DNA of 64,000 nucleotides from Aquatica leii. Taxonomy: Eukaryota; Arthropoda; Insecta; Coleoptera; Lampyridae. The position numbers and the translations under genes are program-made. The stretch spans positions 92,227,389-92,291,388 of the forward strand of contig CM069435.1 of assembly GCA_035610365.1 (NCBI GenBank), in the 5' to 3' direction. Shown piece after piece: positions 36,189 to 47,366 of the stretch (positions within the stretch are counted from its first letter, which is position 1; each line of letters opens with the position of its first letter). The notes under the pieces are model-generated. The model made no database searches and was not told where the DNA came from. It saw only the letters and a program-made list of their open reading frames with translations.

Positions 36189-37293
36189 TTATGTTAAAAA
36201 GTTGGTAGGTTAAAATTTATCGAGTATAAAATTTGTCCTCGACACGCCTACTTTTCGTAGACGATTTATTTTCTAGTAACGTCTTGTGCAATACAGATCG
36301 TTTTGGCGGGTCTGCGTCCAACCAGGCTTTCATGATTAAGTTGTTTCACACGATTCCACGTGGTAATGCAAACTAATTTTGTGTCTTAGTCAAAGCTTAT
36401 TTAGGGTATGCGATTATATAATTTTTTTTTGTATCGAAGTCACAGGTGACCTTATCGGTGATGCTGATAAAACACCTGTTTTTTGAAAAGTTTTCATGAC
36501 GTCAGGTCGCTGAAGCCCATACGTTGAACACCATTTTATGAGAAGAAATACTTACACAAGTGCGAAGTTAATTAGAGGAAAGCTTGGTACATTAATTTAC
36601 TTCAAATATTGTATGAATTAAATCAAGTTTTATGTACGTTTTTGTGTCAAATTTCATATTGCGTTTTAAGTCATACTGGTACGGAATTAGCTAATTCTCT
36701 ACTGCATAATACACAACTGTAAGTATTGCTTTTTCTATTTATACGAGTATTACTTTGTTGGTCATGTCGATTATTGGAATGACACACGTACATACTATGT
36801 AGGTTGTAACCACAATTAATGTTAAACTCTTTTTTGTGTGTCACATACTTAACTGGTGCGCTTTGATTCTCTATTCTTTTGATTTTCGTATTCTTGTAAT
36901 TTAACTTAATAAAGTAAAGTCATTTCTCGTTAAATGTAAAAATTAGACCGATTAGGACACTTTGATGTGCGACGTGTTGCTTAGTCAAGGGCTTATAGTT
37001 GACCTGTGTTTGCAATGTTTATATAACTATACTTATGTACTGTCTTCGTCCTCTTTAACTACTTCTGTGATAAAATATATATATATTTTGTGTCATCACT
37101 TCTGTTGTGTTATTTGTTCTTTTCCAGCTGCGGGTAAAGTTAAACAATGTCTCCCTAATTTAATTTTTCATCGCTTTGACGTTTTTTTAGATTTCATTTA
37201 TAATTTTGCATCACAAAGCCTGCGATTCTCTCTCCGGAAACAACTGTGTTAGCCGTCGCTTATTCTTTTGTTACAAGAAAGCCAACGTAATAA
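36189..37293. repeat. repeat R, copy 2 (inverted relative to copy 1)
   Basis: It splits the G3 RT-RNase H linker. Read in reverse it matches repeat R at 27293-28371: for example CTGCGGGTAAAGTTAAAC and AATGTCTCCC at about 37128-37155 correspond to the reverse complement of 27361-27400. A 96-codon frame at 36962-37252 is taken as chance. Confidence 0.62.
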
Positions 37294-37600
37294 AGGAATA
37301 GAATTTAGATGGAATAAAGACTGCAAACATGCTTTCCATCAAGTAAAACAGCCCCTAGTCACTCCGTCGATTTAAAGTTATCCAAGAGAAGATGAAAAAT
37401 TTGTTCTGGATACCGACGCAAGCAATCTGGCCGTAGGCGCGGTCTTTTCGCTGGTCCAAAATGGACAAGAAAAATTTATTGCCTATTTTAGCAAGGTTTT
37501 GTCTAGGCCAGAAAGAAATTATTGCGTGACGAGGAGGGAGCTGTTAGCAGTCGTCAAGTCCATAGAAGATTTCTATAAATATTTATATGGACTGTATGGC
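37294..37600 (+). pseudogene. G3 RNase H fragment
   Basis: It encodes LDTDASNLAVGAVFS at about 37406 and RPERNYCVTRRELLAVVKSI near 37508. The coding sequence then breaks at ~37590 and joins the integrase C-terminal part, so the rest of RNase H and most of integrase are deleted. Confidence 0.78.
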
Positions 37601-37760
37601 ACAAAATCGCGAGTTTCAACCTGGCGACATGGTATGGTTGTATAATCCCCAAAGAAGACGTGGTTTGTTGCCAAAGCTGCTGAAGGGTTTTTATGAAGTC
37701 GTTTAGCGTATTAATGACGTCATATATCTCATCCGAAAACCACCCACAAGCAAGCTGAAA
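37601..37760 (+). pseudogene. G3 integrase C-terminal GPY/F region
   Basis: It reads EFQPGDMVWLYNPQRRRGLL, then a stop at ~37706, then RINDVIYLIRKPP. This is the domain that precedes the macrodomain in Pol; the same frame continues into the open stretch from 37761. Confidence 0.75.
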
Positions 37761-38390
37761 GTGGTCCACATCGATCGTCTAGGCTCGTTTGCTGACAATA
37801 GCCACATTACGCAAATTCAGGTCCAAACCAGAGTAATAACTAATAGAAGTAGAAATCAAATCAAAGGGATAGACTTAGATAAGTTTATGAGCATATACGG
37901 AGCTTCTGAAAAGGCTAGGTTCGGAGTTACAACAGAGGAACAACAAGACCTGTTCCACACACGAAAAGATTACGCCAACGCTCATTACGTGAGCGAGGAT
38001 CTGGAAATGTCCAAAGGGGCTCCAGTCGTATTTAAAAAGAAGTTTGGAAGGCTAGATAAACTACGAAGACAGCAACCGGCGGTCGAAAATGTTTTAAAAG
38101 TACGTGGTGAGAGACGCTTCGTTTTCTATCTGATCGCCAAGAATAACTTACGTACAAAACCGTTATACAAAAATCTGTGGCGAACATTATGGAATCTCAA
38201 GAGAGAAATGGAGTTCCACAATATTAAGAAATTGGCAGTACCCAAGCTTGGCTGTGGCTTAGATCAACTGAATTGGGGAACAGTTCGAAACATGTTGGAG
38301 GTCGTCTTCCGAGAAACAGGCGTTCAAGTGTTGGTCTGCAGTTACCAACCAACAAGAATATTGGGTCAGGAAAAGTCCTTTGACTGCTAA
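37761..38390 (+). CDS. G3 Pol C-terminus: complete TARG1/OARD1-type macrodomain, uninterrupted
   Basis: One open frame of 209 residues begins with the integrase tail VHIDRL, crosses a ~55-residue linker and then contains the whole macrodomain (about residues 60-190). Motifs in order: DLF (63-65), HYVSEDLEM (75-83), VVFKKKFG (89-96), RFVFYLIAK (119-127), KPLYKNLW (133-140), LAVPKLGCGLDQLNW (158-172) and VQVLVCSY. Lys127 (38139-38141) and Asp168 (38262-38264) match the TARG1 catalytic Lys84 and Asp125, with the same 41-residue spacing. TARG1 removes ADP-ribose from acidic side chains through a lysyl adduct. The frame shows the domain is a Pol fusion, not a separate gene. The zinc finger just downstream is frameshifted. 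The first codon given is not a known start. Confidence 0.88.
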   Translation: MVHIDRLGSFADNSHITQIQVQTRVITNRSRNQIKGIDLDKFMSIYGASEKARFGVTTEEQQDLFHTRKDYANAHYVSEDLEMSKGAPVVFKKKFGRLDKLRRQQPAVENVLKVRGERRFVFYLIAKNNLRTKPLYKNLWRTLWNLKREMEFHNIKKLAVPKLGCGLDQLNWGTVRNMLEVVFRETGVQVLVCSYQPTRILGQEKSFDC

Positions 38391-38509
38391 CTTTTATAGT
38401 TAAAGAAGTTGCCGAAGTGGGGAGAGCTACCGCTACCGCCACGATCTCTTCTACCAGTGTCGCATCCAATTTCCCGTTTGGGGACAAAACAGTCTTAAGA
38501 AGGGAGCAG
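38391..38509 (+). pseudogene. G3 CCCH zinc finger, decayed
   Basis: A frameshift and TAA right after the FDC motif break the finger. The remainder reads SCRSGESYRYRHDLFYQC, so the third cysteine has become tyrosine. It aligns with the intact finger of G1 at 3494-3550. Confidence 0.7.
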
Positions 38510-38925
38510 TAAAACGTTCGCAAAATTATTATCTAGTTCAAGAACGTTCACGAACTTATCAACTTCCCAAAAGATGTAGAAAATTTTCGGAAGATAACAG
38601 AAATATATAGAAACGATTCAAAGTGAGCATAGGTTAGTTATTCAAAGTCGGCAGTGTTGAGAGAATGTTTAAATAAATAAATGATTAACGCGTGTGTTCA
38701 CAATAAATATAACTAACTATAAACGTACGTTTTAAAATTTTTTAATGTAAACAAGTGCTAGTTTTTAGATAAACAGAAGTTATCCGCGGACATTATCGAG
38801 TGATTGTACTATATAAATTAGTGTAAGTGCTTTTCCTAAATATCGTTAGATTTAATTAGTTCGTGTAGTAATAATCGTGTAAATATTTTGTGTATAAATA
38901 AATTAGTTTTAAAAATTCGTTACAG
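38510..38925 (+). repeat. 3' LTR of G3
   Basis: It aligns with the 5' LTR over its length and ends AAAATTCGTTACA at 38925. From 38926 to 39577 I recognise nothing. Confidence 0.85.
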
Positions 38926-39577
38926 CAACATTTTTGGTTAAAAACGGGTAAGCGGTTCCAAAGCTCTCACAAGAAAGTTTCGAAGATTCGGTGAACTACG
39001 CAAGCGGTCTCAATACCTCGCGCACATAGGTCTGCGCAGAAATTTACATATTTTGACAAGTAAACTTGCATTGCTTTTGTCGCTATAGTTCTGCACTGTA
39101 AATCTTATCATCTCGCAATCATAGAGTTCCAAGTTGCTTAAATTGTGTAAATCGGTAGAAATTTCTTAACTATGACTTTTTCCAAGTGAATTACAGTACG
39201 TGAGTATGAATTGTGATTAATATCGAGCATTGAAATACTGCCTCATTATAATATATCGTCTCGGTAGCTTCCGCTATATTTGCAAGGAATTGATTTTAAA
39301 AGCGCAACGACTGCTTCATAAGACTGCTTATAAATTTTGCTGTGATTGCCAAGTTGACGATCAAGGTGAGAATTAAGCTCTTCCTTCTTAACAATAGTTT
39401 TACTGCACTACTTATTACAGCCGCTTGACCAAAAGGCTTAAAAGCACCCGTAAATCAATGAAATTTGTTGTGTTCATAGTTTAGTTGAAATCTCGATGTC
39501 ATATCTCACAGATTGTTACTTTTGTATAACTTCCTGCGTCGAGGTTCTCTAGTAGAAGTAAGCATACAAGTTAGTAT

Positions 39578-40013
39578 TGTAACGTTTATTATTAAAACAA
39601 ATTTATTTATACTAAAAATATGTACACGTTTATAACTAACCGAACTAATTAAATCTAAGGATATTTAATAAAAACACTTACACTAATTTATATAGCACTA
39701 TCACTTACATGAAGATAAAGTCTGCGAATAACTTTAGTTTAACACTTATTGTTTACTTTAAAGTCACGTACAAGGTTATATTCCGTATATTTATCTCGAA
39801 CGCACGCGTTAATTACTTATTTATTTAAACTTGAATAATCTTCTTAACACTGCCGTCTTCACATTACTAGAATAACTGCCGTATGATTTGTTGGCACCGC
39901 ATTTATACATTTTGGCGAAACGTTTGCGAATGTTCCACATCCTTCGGTGAACGTTCTGGCAAATGGGTAAAAACTTCAAGAAGGCTCTTGAGAATAATTT
40001 CTCGAACGTTTCA
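39578..40013 (-). repeat. 3' LTR of G5
   Basis: Read on the minus strand it starts TGAAACGTTCGAGAAATTATT, contains ATTAACGCGTGCGTTCGAGAT and ends AACGTTACA. It is clearly related to the G1 and G3 LTRs. Confidence 0.82.
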
Positions 40014-40509
40014 TCAGTTCTAAGAGCATTTTCTTATAACAAATCTTTCTAATTCCGATGCCCCCAAAAACTTATACTCTAGAACCAGAAACGGATTTGA
40101 AAGATTTTTGAGCCACATTCTAAACCACAAATGATAGTTTATCGATGATGTCTTCATTTAATTCGTCTTATCTCTCGACCTCGTTACTCAGTCGGAATTC
40201 AATGATGAGATTTAGAATTACCGAAGAGTAACTCTCTACGGAGAACGAAGGCAAAGTGTTCAGTCCGAATGTAAATGCGTTGATGCTGAACTGGATATGT
40301 CTATGATTGAGACAAATGTAAACTATTTATACACTCATCAAAAACAAGCTTAAAAGTCAAGCTGTTGGTCAATGAGAAACATACGAAGACATCAGCCGAA
40401 TTTTTAATAGAAGCAATTATTACGATAATAAAAATACTGCTGTTTCCCTATGTGAATAAAGCAGCCTAGCGCGAGAAAAATATTACATCGGCTTCTGCGA
40501 GAAAGTTTT

Positions 40510-40780
40510 ACTTTACAAGAAAATGTCGCTCACGGTTTTTTCGTTCCGACGGAAAATATTTACTTGTCGTTTCTGCTCATCAAAGCATTGATCAAACAGT
40601 TTGTGAAAGCAGTAGACAATAAGACAAGTGATGCAATTTTTTAAAACTAAACTTCCCCGTTTTAGTAAAGGCTAAAATGAACGAAAGGGTTTTCGTGGAC
40701 CTTCAGATTAGAAAATTCTTCCAGGATTCGACGTTTATTGAATACTTGCGTCTAAAAGAAGAGCGAGCTTGATATCATAA
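40510..40780 (+). pseudogene. decayed fragment of a transposon-associated protein
   Basis: Broken plus-strand frames read KALIKQFVKAVDNKTSDAIF and then SKAKMNERVFVDLQIRKFFQ. This resembles an uncharacterised arthropod protein type often seen with mobile DNA (pattern KEGxFVGPQI). Recognition is from memory of that pattern and is tentative. The rest of 40014-41257 has no recognised content. Confidence 0.4.
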
Positions 40781-41257
40781 CACAATTCGGAACTTCTGTT
40801 GTCTGTATTTCTTTTTAACAAAAATAAATGAATATACCTATGCAAAAAAATGACTAATGACGTTAATTTAACGTAATTAATGTTTTCTAGCAGTAACTTT
40901 AGAATGACAACATAAAATTAACGTTAAAAAAATGCGATTATTTTTACATACATCATGTGCATAGCTACGAATAAAATTAAAAGTCCACGCTCAAAGTCAA
41001 TACGAACGTCATAATTGATTTGCATTTTTGTGTTAATTGATTAGTATATAAAAATATGTGTATAGTTTTTGTGTTATTTTGAATATAATATAATTATTGA
41101 TTTTGTTTGATTTATGTACGCCCTACAAGAATGTCTAGTGTGAGTACAAAAAGGCTAATTATATTGGTAATAAAAGCGTTATACGCTTACGATCTTCTGT
41201 CGTAGTTATATCGTAAATATTACGTTACACAAATAACCTAATACAGATTCAGTTTTA

Positions 41258-41863
41258 GATATTGCCCACGTAGTCGCTGGAACACTTCTTTCAGATTGTT
41301 CAAATATTTTTCAAACGACATTCCAACCACAATCATGACGTCTAGATAAACCAAGCACGTCTTTCAAGACAGTCTTCGTAAAATGGTCTCCACAAACCAG
41401 TTCCAGTCGTAAACGATATCTTTACAAGGTCTGAGTTACAATTTTACCTGCCAGTAACCATTCTTCAAATTCAACACGGAAAACCACTGGAGAAGTATTG
41501 TCAAATCTCTGTAAACGGTAATTGTTTCTTTTGTCACATCGTTAAGCTGTTTATAGTCCAGGCAAAACCTCGTTGGTCCATCTTTACTAGTACTACTGGG
41601 GACGCCCATGAATTATTTGAAGGTTCAATCACACTTTCTTCATATAAGTAGTAATTTGTTCGGATTCTTTTTTTGGCAAAGGAAATTGGCGTGGATGTTG
41701 TTGTATTGACCGAGCGTCTCCGGTATTAAATCTTTGCTTTACTACGCCAGTTCTTTCTTTAGAACTACTTTCCGGCGCAAACACATCTTAATATTGCTGA
41801 ATAAAAGCCTTAACTTGAAGGTAAAAATGTCTGATAGATGTTGTAGGCACTTTCTCGGCGACG
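41258..41863 (-). pseudogene. G5 reverse transcriptase, minus strand
   Basis: Read in reverse it gives RT sequence matching G1: the YLDVMIVVG-like active-site strand (41320-41350), the SGYWQVK strand and the SSWASPVVL region near 41600. Many frameshifts and stops are present. Confidence 0.75.
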
Positions 41864-41942
41864 TAGCTTTATTAGATACTATGATAAGAATGTCTTCCGG
41901 GTTTGGACCGTGTCATTGTTGTTGTAACCGAATTTGCCAACG

Positions 41943-41973
41943 TTTCGCCCACTTTCGTAAGGGGCTTCATCAA
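41943..41973 (-). ncRNA. candidate hammerhead ribozyme core in the PLE 3' terminus
   Basis: Minus strand: TTGATGA, stem II GCCC...GGGC with loop, then GAAAC. The copy at 15796-15826 has the canonical CTGATGA. PLE terminal repeats are known to carry hammerhead motifs. A convincing cleavage triplet with stem III could not be drawn by eye, and C3 is changed to T here, so activity is doubtful. Confidence 0.42.
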
Positions 41974-42319
41974 TGCGTGAGATAAATCGCAAAACTCAAA
42001 CAAGCAACTGAAATCTAACTAAGAACTTCTCAAAAGTTATCAACTTGGGAAACAAGCCATAATCCAAACTCTGAAAAGGTAAGAAAAAAAAACGATAGCT
42101 TGAAAAAGCAAACGAAAATCTAACAAAAAATCACTACAGATTCTAAACTCCGTAGAAGTGACTTAGGAAGAAATAGTCTCCGTATATAAAGGAGGATCGT
42201 CACGGATGGTTAAGCTCGACTCTGATTAGGTCACGGTTGCTAAGGGGCGTGTTTTCGATAAATGATTAATGACCGGGAACCAAAGAGGGGATAGTTCGAA
42301 AGCGTGATCGCAATTAAAG

Positions 42320-43542
42320 TTATTGGGGTGTTTGATGATTTCTATGCTTTCTAGGAATTTCCTGTTGAAAAAGAATGGAGGTTTGCGTTGCGATTGTGGG
42401 TTTGCGATAAATAGAATGGCTCAGAAGTCCGTCGGGCTTACGAGTCACAAGAACGTCAAGAAATGGAAGAGAACCATTACTTTCCATAGTAAATTTGATA
42501 TCTAAGTGTTGATTGTTAAGATGATCAAAAAACTTAGACAATTCGAGATAACCATGAGGCCAAACAATAAACGTGTCGTCAACATACGTAAACCACACTT
42601 TAGGTTTTAATATTGATGATTCCAAAGCAACCGTTTCAAAGGTTTCCATAAAAATGTTGGCTACAACAGGTGTTAGAGGAGAACCCATAGCAGCACCAGA
42701 AACCTGTGCGTAAAACTTGTTATCAAATTGGAAGTAAGTAGAGGATAGACACTTATCAATAAGAGGAACCAAACTCCTTGCCATGTTGATACAGAATCTG
42801 TTTAATGATAATAAGCAAATCCTTAATAGGAACTTTAGTAAAAAGTGAAGTAACATCAAAGCTCACGAGAAGATCTTGGGGTTCAAGTTTTATAGTTTTT
42901 AGACGTTGAGTAAAATGCTGAGAGTTGAGGATGTGAGAAAAGGGTTTACCTGTAAACTCGCAAAGAATATTGGACAAAAACTTGACTAGCTTGTAGGTAG
43001 AAGATTAGATAGTACTGACGATAGGTTGAAAAGGAATACCTTGTTTGTGAACTTTGGGGAGTCCGTATAGACAAGGTGGTTTAGAATATGATGGGGTAAG
43101 TCGACGTTTAGTTTTAGGAGGTAGATTGGAAGATTTGATGATTTGGCTGACCTCACGTTCAATCCTCGAGGTGGGGTTGACAAAATAGAATGGATTTTTG
43201 CAACATAATCAATTTGGTTTAAAACTACAGTAGCGTTGCTTTTGTTGGCTGGAAGAACAATAATATCAGGGTTCTTACGAAGACTTTTTAGAGCTGACTC
43301 TTCCGACATAGAAATGTTGGGTTTAGGAATTTTAGATGATTCAAGGATTTTGCCAGTGTTAATACGAATGGGATCTGAGATGTGGCGAGGAAGATGTCTT
43401 ATAGAAAACTCAACAGCACATAAAATATCTTCTTTGGGAATACGTTTGGGAGCAACCGCAAAATTCAAACCCTTAGAGAGCACCGATTCCTGATCTGAGG
43501 TGAGGACCAAACCAAACAGCAATGACACGGTCCAAACCCGGA
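42320..43542 (-). pseudogene. Penelope-like reverse transcriptase
   Basis: Three overlapping minus-strand frames (43528-42986, 42977-42756, 42859-42320) together cover a PLE RT with two frame breaks. Landmarks are KNPDIIVLPANKSNATVV (fingers), LVSFDVTSLFTKVPI, VSGAAMGSPLTPVVANIFM, and the catalytic WFTYVDDTFIVWPHG. After RKPT the frame shifts into FLESIEIIKHPNNFNCDH and FELSPLWFPVINHLSK, the very end of a GIY-YIG domain, so the catalytic endonuclease core is deleted. The RT would copy its own RNA at an exposed 3' end. Confidence 0.88.
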
Positions 43543-43608
43543 AGACATTCTTATCATAGTATAAATTCCGGCCGTGGAAGCCTTCGCTATTACGTTAGCT
43601 TTATTAGA

Positions 43609-44480
43609 ATTTACGCATCTCACAATTTGAGATACTGACGTACGTTGGCTTACTACGGCTTTCTTTTTTAACGTTACTCGATCTTAATTGACATTCCAAA
43701 TACTTACTGACACCGTGTTTTTCACTTGTACTAATATTCTGTCAACCAATTCGCCTTTCATTGGTTTAATTGCGCAAATGTAGCTTTCTCGAAAATTTTC
43801 ATCTACGTGTGCCATCCAGGTAGAAACACGTCTTTACTCAGTAAGACTCGCACGGGTGCCTTCTCTGACAAATAAAAAGGAATTTATTTACCGTCGATCT
43901 TGACGACGTCGTTCTTTGTATCCAAATAGAACCCATATTTTTTTATAACGTCAATTCCCAGAATAACTTCTTCTGTGATGTCGGCTACCAGTACTTGATG
44001 GTAGAGTACTCTGTTTCCCAAACCAACGGTGACTTTTATGTGTTCGTGAATACGTGTTTCTTTGCCCGTTGCCATTCGAAGTTGTACTGTTACTGGTGAT
44101 GTATTTTCATATTCCAATAACACGTCAGGACTAATAATGATTTTTATCGCTACCGTGTCAACCAGTAACTAAACATTTCTTCTATTTATTCTGCCATCGA
44201 GATAAATGCTGTGTAATTGGTCTATAGAAAATGTCATTTGAATAGTGATCTCCGGTACATAACGATTTTCAATGTACGTTTGTATTTCTTTTTTCAAACT
44301 CTTAGAATTTTTTAACAATTTTTTTTCTATTTTCTGGTTATTTTCTAATAATTTTACTTTAATTTTCTGTAAATTTTTGAATAACTGTTCTATTTTTCTA
44401 GTGTTTTTTTCCATTTTCTAAGAATTTTCGGACAATTTTTGTTATTATTATTTTAATTTTTAACTCGAAATTTTATTAAC
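43609..44480 (-). pseudogene. G5 protease and Gag end, minus strand
   Basis: The open stretch 43884-44123 encodes the post-active-site part of protease (SPVTVQLRMATGKETRIHEHI, EEVILGIDVIKKYGFYLD). Upstream, 44169-44414 encodes the gag coiled-coil (EKNTRKIEQLFKNLQKIKV) joined to QLHSIYLDGRINRRNV, so a gag segment between them is deleted. Confidence 0.75.
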
Positions 44481-44509
44481 AACCGATTCTTCATTAAATT
44501 TATCCAAAA

Positions 44510-45290
44510 CTCTAAGAGAAAAAATGACAAAACTCAAGTTGTAACCACGAGTATATTTATTTTATCACAGAAAAAAGAAGATACGTTTACATGGGTGCGA
44601 TCAAACGCTAGAACGCAATTCAATATCAAAGACAATAGTTGTTAAAGTAAGCCCCTTTTGTTTGAGCAACACGTCGTATAAAAAATTAAACTTGTCGACC
44701 TAACTTTTACATTCCGAAACGCATAAATTCACATTTGTAAATTATAACACGAATATACAAATTCCGATAATTTAGAGAACATGAGCGCACCATCTAAGAA
44801 TATGTTACACACAAAAAAGTTTTATAGTTAATTGTGACAACAACCTGATATGTACGTCCAGTCATACATGCAAGCGACTGAGAACGTAGATGCGAAGAAA
44901 TAAAGTAGGAAACACAATACCCTAGTTTAGTTCTCCTTCGAGGAATGCAACTAGCCAGCAGCACCCTCCCAGAATTTTCTAAAACTCGCAAAAACATAAC
45001 AAACACGCACATACGGTGTCATCACAAGTAAATCCCATTTGGTTCACACCACTAACGAGAAAACCAAATTCGCTGAGTTTTCCTCAAATTATTTATGTCA
45101 TTTCAGTAAGTGGGCCTTCCAATACGGTAGATCAACTTAGCAAAAGTTTCGATATCTTCAATCAACGTGACGTCTCTTCCATCTCCCATCGCTAATACGA
45201 TGTCAAACGAGAATAAATCTTATGCAGTACAAACATCATATCGAAACTCTTTTCTATTACGAGAGCAAAATTAAATTACTCACATTTACC
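44510..45290. repeat. repeat R, copy 3
   Basis: It aligns with 27390-28130: GTATATTTATTTTATCACAG, CGACCTAACTTTTACATTCC and GCACATACGGTGTCATCACAAG are shared or nearly so. It is inserted in the G5 gag leader, close to the 5' LTR. Confidence 0.65.
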
Positions 45291-45322
45291 CTTTAAAACC
45301 GCAATTCCGCACGTGACACTAA

Positions 45323-45709
45323 TGTAACGAAATTTAAAACTACATTTATTTACATGATTTAAATTAGTTGTGATAAATATAACTACTTTTAAATTACACT
45401 AATAAAATGTAATGGTATTTAAGAAAAACAACGTACGAGTAATTTAGATATCACTATCACTATAATAGGTGTTTACTGTCCGTACTTTTGTTTTATCTAC
45501 ACTGGTAATTATTTTCACTTCATGCACTTTTATTTAACTTAGCATTCGCGTTAAACACTTTAACTATTTAAACCAACAAATTCCTCTTAACAATTCCGAC
45601 TCGATTCGAAAACTAACTCGATTTCGTTTAGAATATTTTTGATATTCTTACGGTATTTGAAGATTTTGGTAATTACCTGGAATCGTCTTGAATGCTCTCG
45701 AAGCTTCTA
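45323..45709 (-). repeat. 5' LTR of G5
   Basis: The minus strand ends TTTCGTTACA at 45323, followed by the primer-site-like TTAGTGTCACGTGCGG. The outer end is placed at ~45709 by alignment with the 3' LTR. From 45710 to about 46080 nothing is recognised. Confidence 0.62.
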
Positions 45710-46431
45710 TGCGTTTTAATAGTTTACCGAAACAAACTGGCTGTAGCTAATCTCTTAAGTATAAACAAAGTAGCTGCAGTACGGTTTCTAATCCAATTTT
45801 TAACAAAATCAGAATTTTTTCAATTGTTTTTTGGCAATGTACAACGTACGACGTTTTGGTTTCTCCAAATGTTGCAAAATGCAATCCAGAAATTACGAGA
45901 TTTTGTTAAAATTGCTGTCTGCTCAAGTTTTATTGCGTGTCCGTCTTGTGTTCTCCTATCCGGATAGCAATGTTGCGGCCTGCTTGTCCCGCATATGCCA
46001 CTTCTGGTCTTGGTACAGAAAGCTGGTCCCTAGCTTATTCATCGCATTGAAGACCACTGATGTTTTTAGTCTTTAGTATCTTGTCTGTTTTGTCTAAGCA
46101 GTCTTTTATATATGCAATGCCGCGCCGATACTTAGTGGCGCCTGTTTGCAAAAATTTTCAGGACTCCTATGAAAATTACAGTTAAAAAATTGTTTGGTAT
46201 TGTTAAATATACAATTAAGTAAAAACAAACAAGTATCTATTCAATAATACAAGAAATATAAAAATGGTTAAATATACAAATCAAATAAACTATACAAGGT
46301 CCGTGTGCGAAGCGGGGCCGAAAGACGGTATATAACGAGCAACGCAAGACAATAACACCAGTAACGATTTTAAATTCAGGTTACATTGGTGTCCGAAGTG
46401 GGTTTATTTTTAACGCGATGAGTGCTAGTGA

Positions 46432-47149
46432 ATGCCGGTTACGTGTTCCCAAAGTGCCAAAATAAATAGCAAAATATTAGAGTTTTTAACAGAAAATTTT
46501 ATTAAATCAGAAGAAAATTCTAAAACACTGGAAAGAAAATTAATGAAAAGTACGAGTAAAATAGAAGAAAATTCTAAAACTCTGGAAGAAAAGTTAATAA
46601 ACAATTCTAATAAACCCTAGAAAAAATTGTTGGAAAATTCAAGAACGTTTGAAGAGAACATAAAACCACTACAAGAATATTCTATTAATTTAGAGATGAA
46701 AGTTGAAGAAAAGCTAGTAGAAACATCTAGAGTTTGATTTGATGTAACCTTCCATTATAGAAGATTTCAAAAGGTTAAAAGAAGAAACAAAAAAGATAGA
46801 ATAAAGATTTAAACTAATGTAAGAAAGACTACAAGGCGAAAGACATGTGACTCCAAGAACGATTGTAATACCCGAAAATTGAAGTGAAATAACATTAAGA
46901 ATACGGATCGCACCGCCGACGTTCGATGGCAAGACACTGCCGTCGACGTACTACAAACAATTTGAAGCTGCTGCAATAGTAAATGGATGAAACGGTCAAG
47001 AAAAAGCCACTTTGTTGATTTTTGCCTTTTGAGGGCGATAACCATTTTGCAGACCATCCCTGATTGCCAACAAATGGATTATTCGCTGCTGATGAAGATG
47101 CGATATGGGACCCATCTTCAACAGGTGTACCACGCGCAGGTAAAGAATC
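46432..47149 (+). pseudogene. G4 Gag, coiled-coil part
   Basis: The open stretch 46432-46620 is a heptad-like repeat in which NSKTLE recurs (SEENSKTLERKL, IEENSKTLEEKL), predicting a coiled-coil. Broken frames then continue to a capsid-like FDGK and YYKQFEAA region near 46920-46975. The BEL element interrupts at 47155; gag resumes at 53151 with ARFKTLDDALAHALQFE. Confidence 0.72.
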
Positions 47150-47154
47150 GTTGT

Positions 47155-47366
47155 TGTTCTTGTTACTTGCATTAATTTTATTTCTTGAAAATAATCGTAC
47201 TTCTAAGGTTTAAATTTTTATTATATCGAATACGTCTTACTTGAACGACATTTGCTTTTATTATATCTTCTACAACAATAAACGCTGCGCAACGAGTTTT
47301 ACGCAGCGCGCACAATACTAATAACAATTACAAATAAAATATTATTTTAGTTAATGTAAATAAACA
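47155..47366 (-). repeat. BEL/Pao 3' LTR
   Basis: Apparently identical over 212 bp to 52934-53145. It contains a short inverted repeat (CGCTGCGCAACGAGTTTTACGCAGCG). Confidence 0.95.

Larger units (their letters stand above)
32439..38925 (+). mobile_element. Ty3/gypsy copy G3
   Basis: It has both LTRs (32439-32825 and 38510-38925), a primer-binding site, gag, protease, RT, part of RNase H, the integrase tail and an uninterrupted macrodomain. Most of the integrase is deleted (RNase H at ~37590 joins the GPY/F region at ~37605). A hAT-type MITE (H2) and an inverted copy of repeat R are inserted in it. No clear target-site duplication was found. Confidence 0.92.
41877..43595 (-). mobile_element. 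Penelope-like retroelement (PLE), internally deleted
   Basis: It is flanked by a 13-bp target duplication TAGCTTTATTAGA (41864-41876 and 43596-43608) within gypsy G5. It encodes a Penelope-type RT on the minus strand. A 43-bp perfect inverted repeat lies at 41876-41918 and 43520-43562. The 3' terminus carries a hammerhead-like core (41943-41973, minus). The GIY-YIG endonuclease is mostly deleted; only its end remains at about 42190-42370. Confidence 0.88.
39578..45709 (-). mobile_element. Ty3/gypsy copy G5, minus strand, heavily rearranged
   Basis: The 3' LTR lies at 39578-40013 and the 5' LTR at about 45323-45709, both in reverse orientation. Between them are gag/protease (43609-44480), RT (41258-41863), a Penelope-like element inserted in the protease-RT linker, and a copy of repeat R next to the 5' LTR. 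RNase H, integrase and macrodomain are absent; 40014-41257 is other sequence. Confidence 0.82.

Noticed and set aside
36962..37252. 96-codon plus-strand frame rich in Cys and hydrophobics
   Set aside because: It lies within repeat R, which is non-coding in its other copies.
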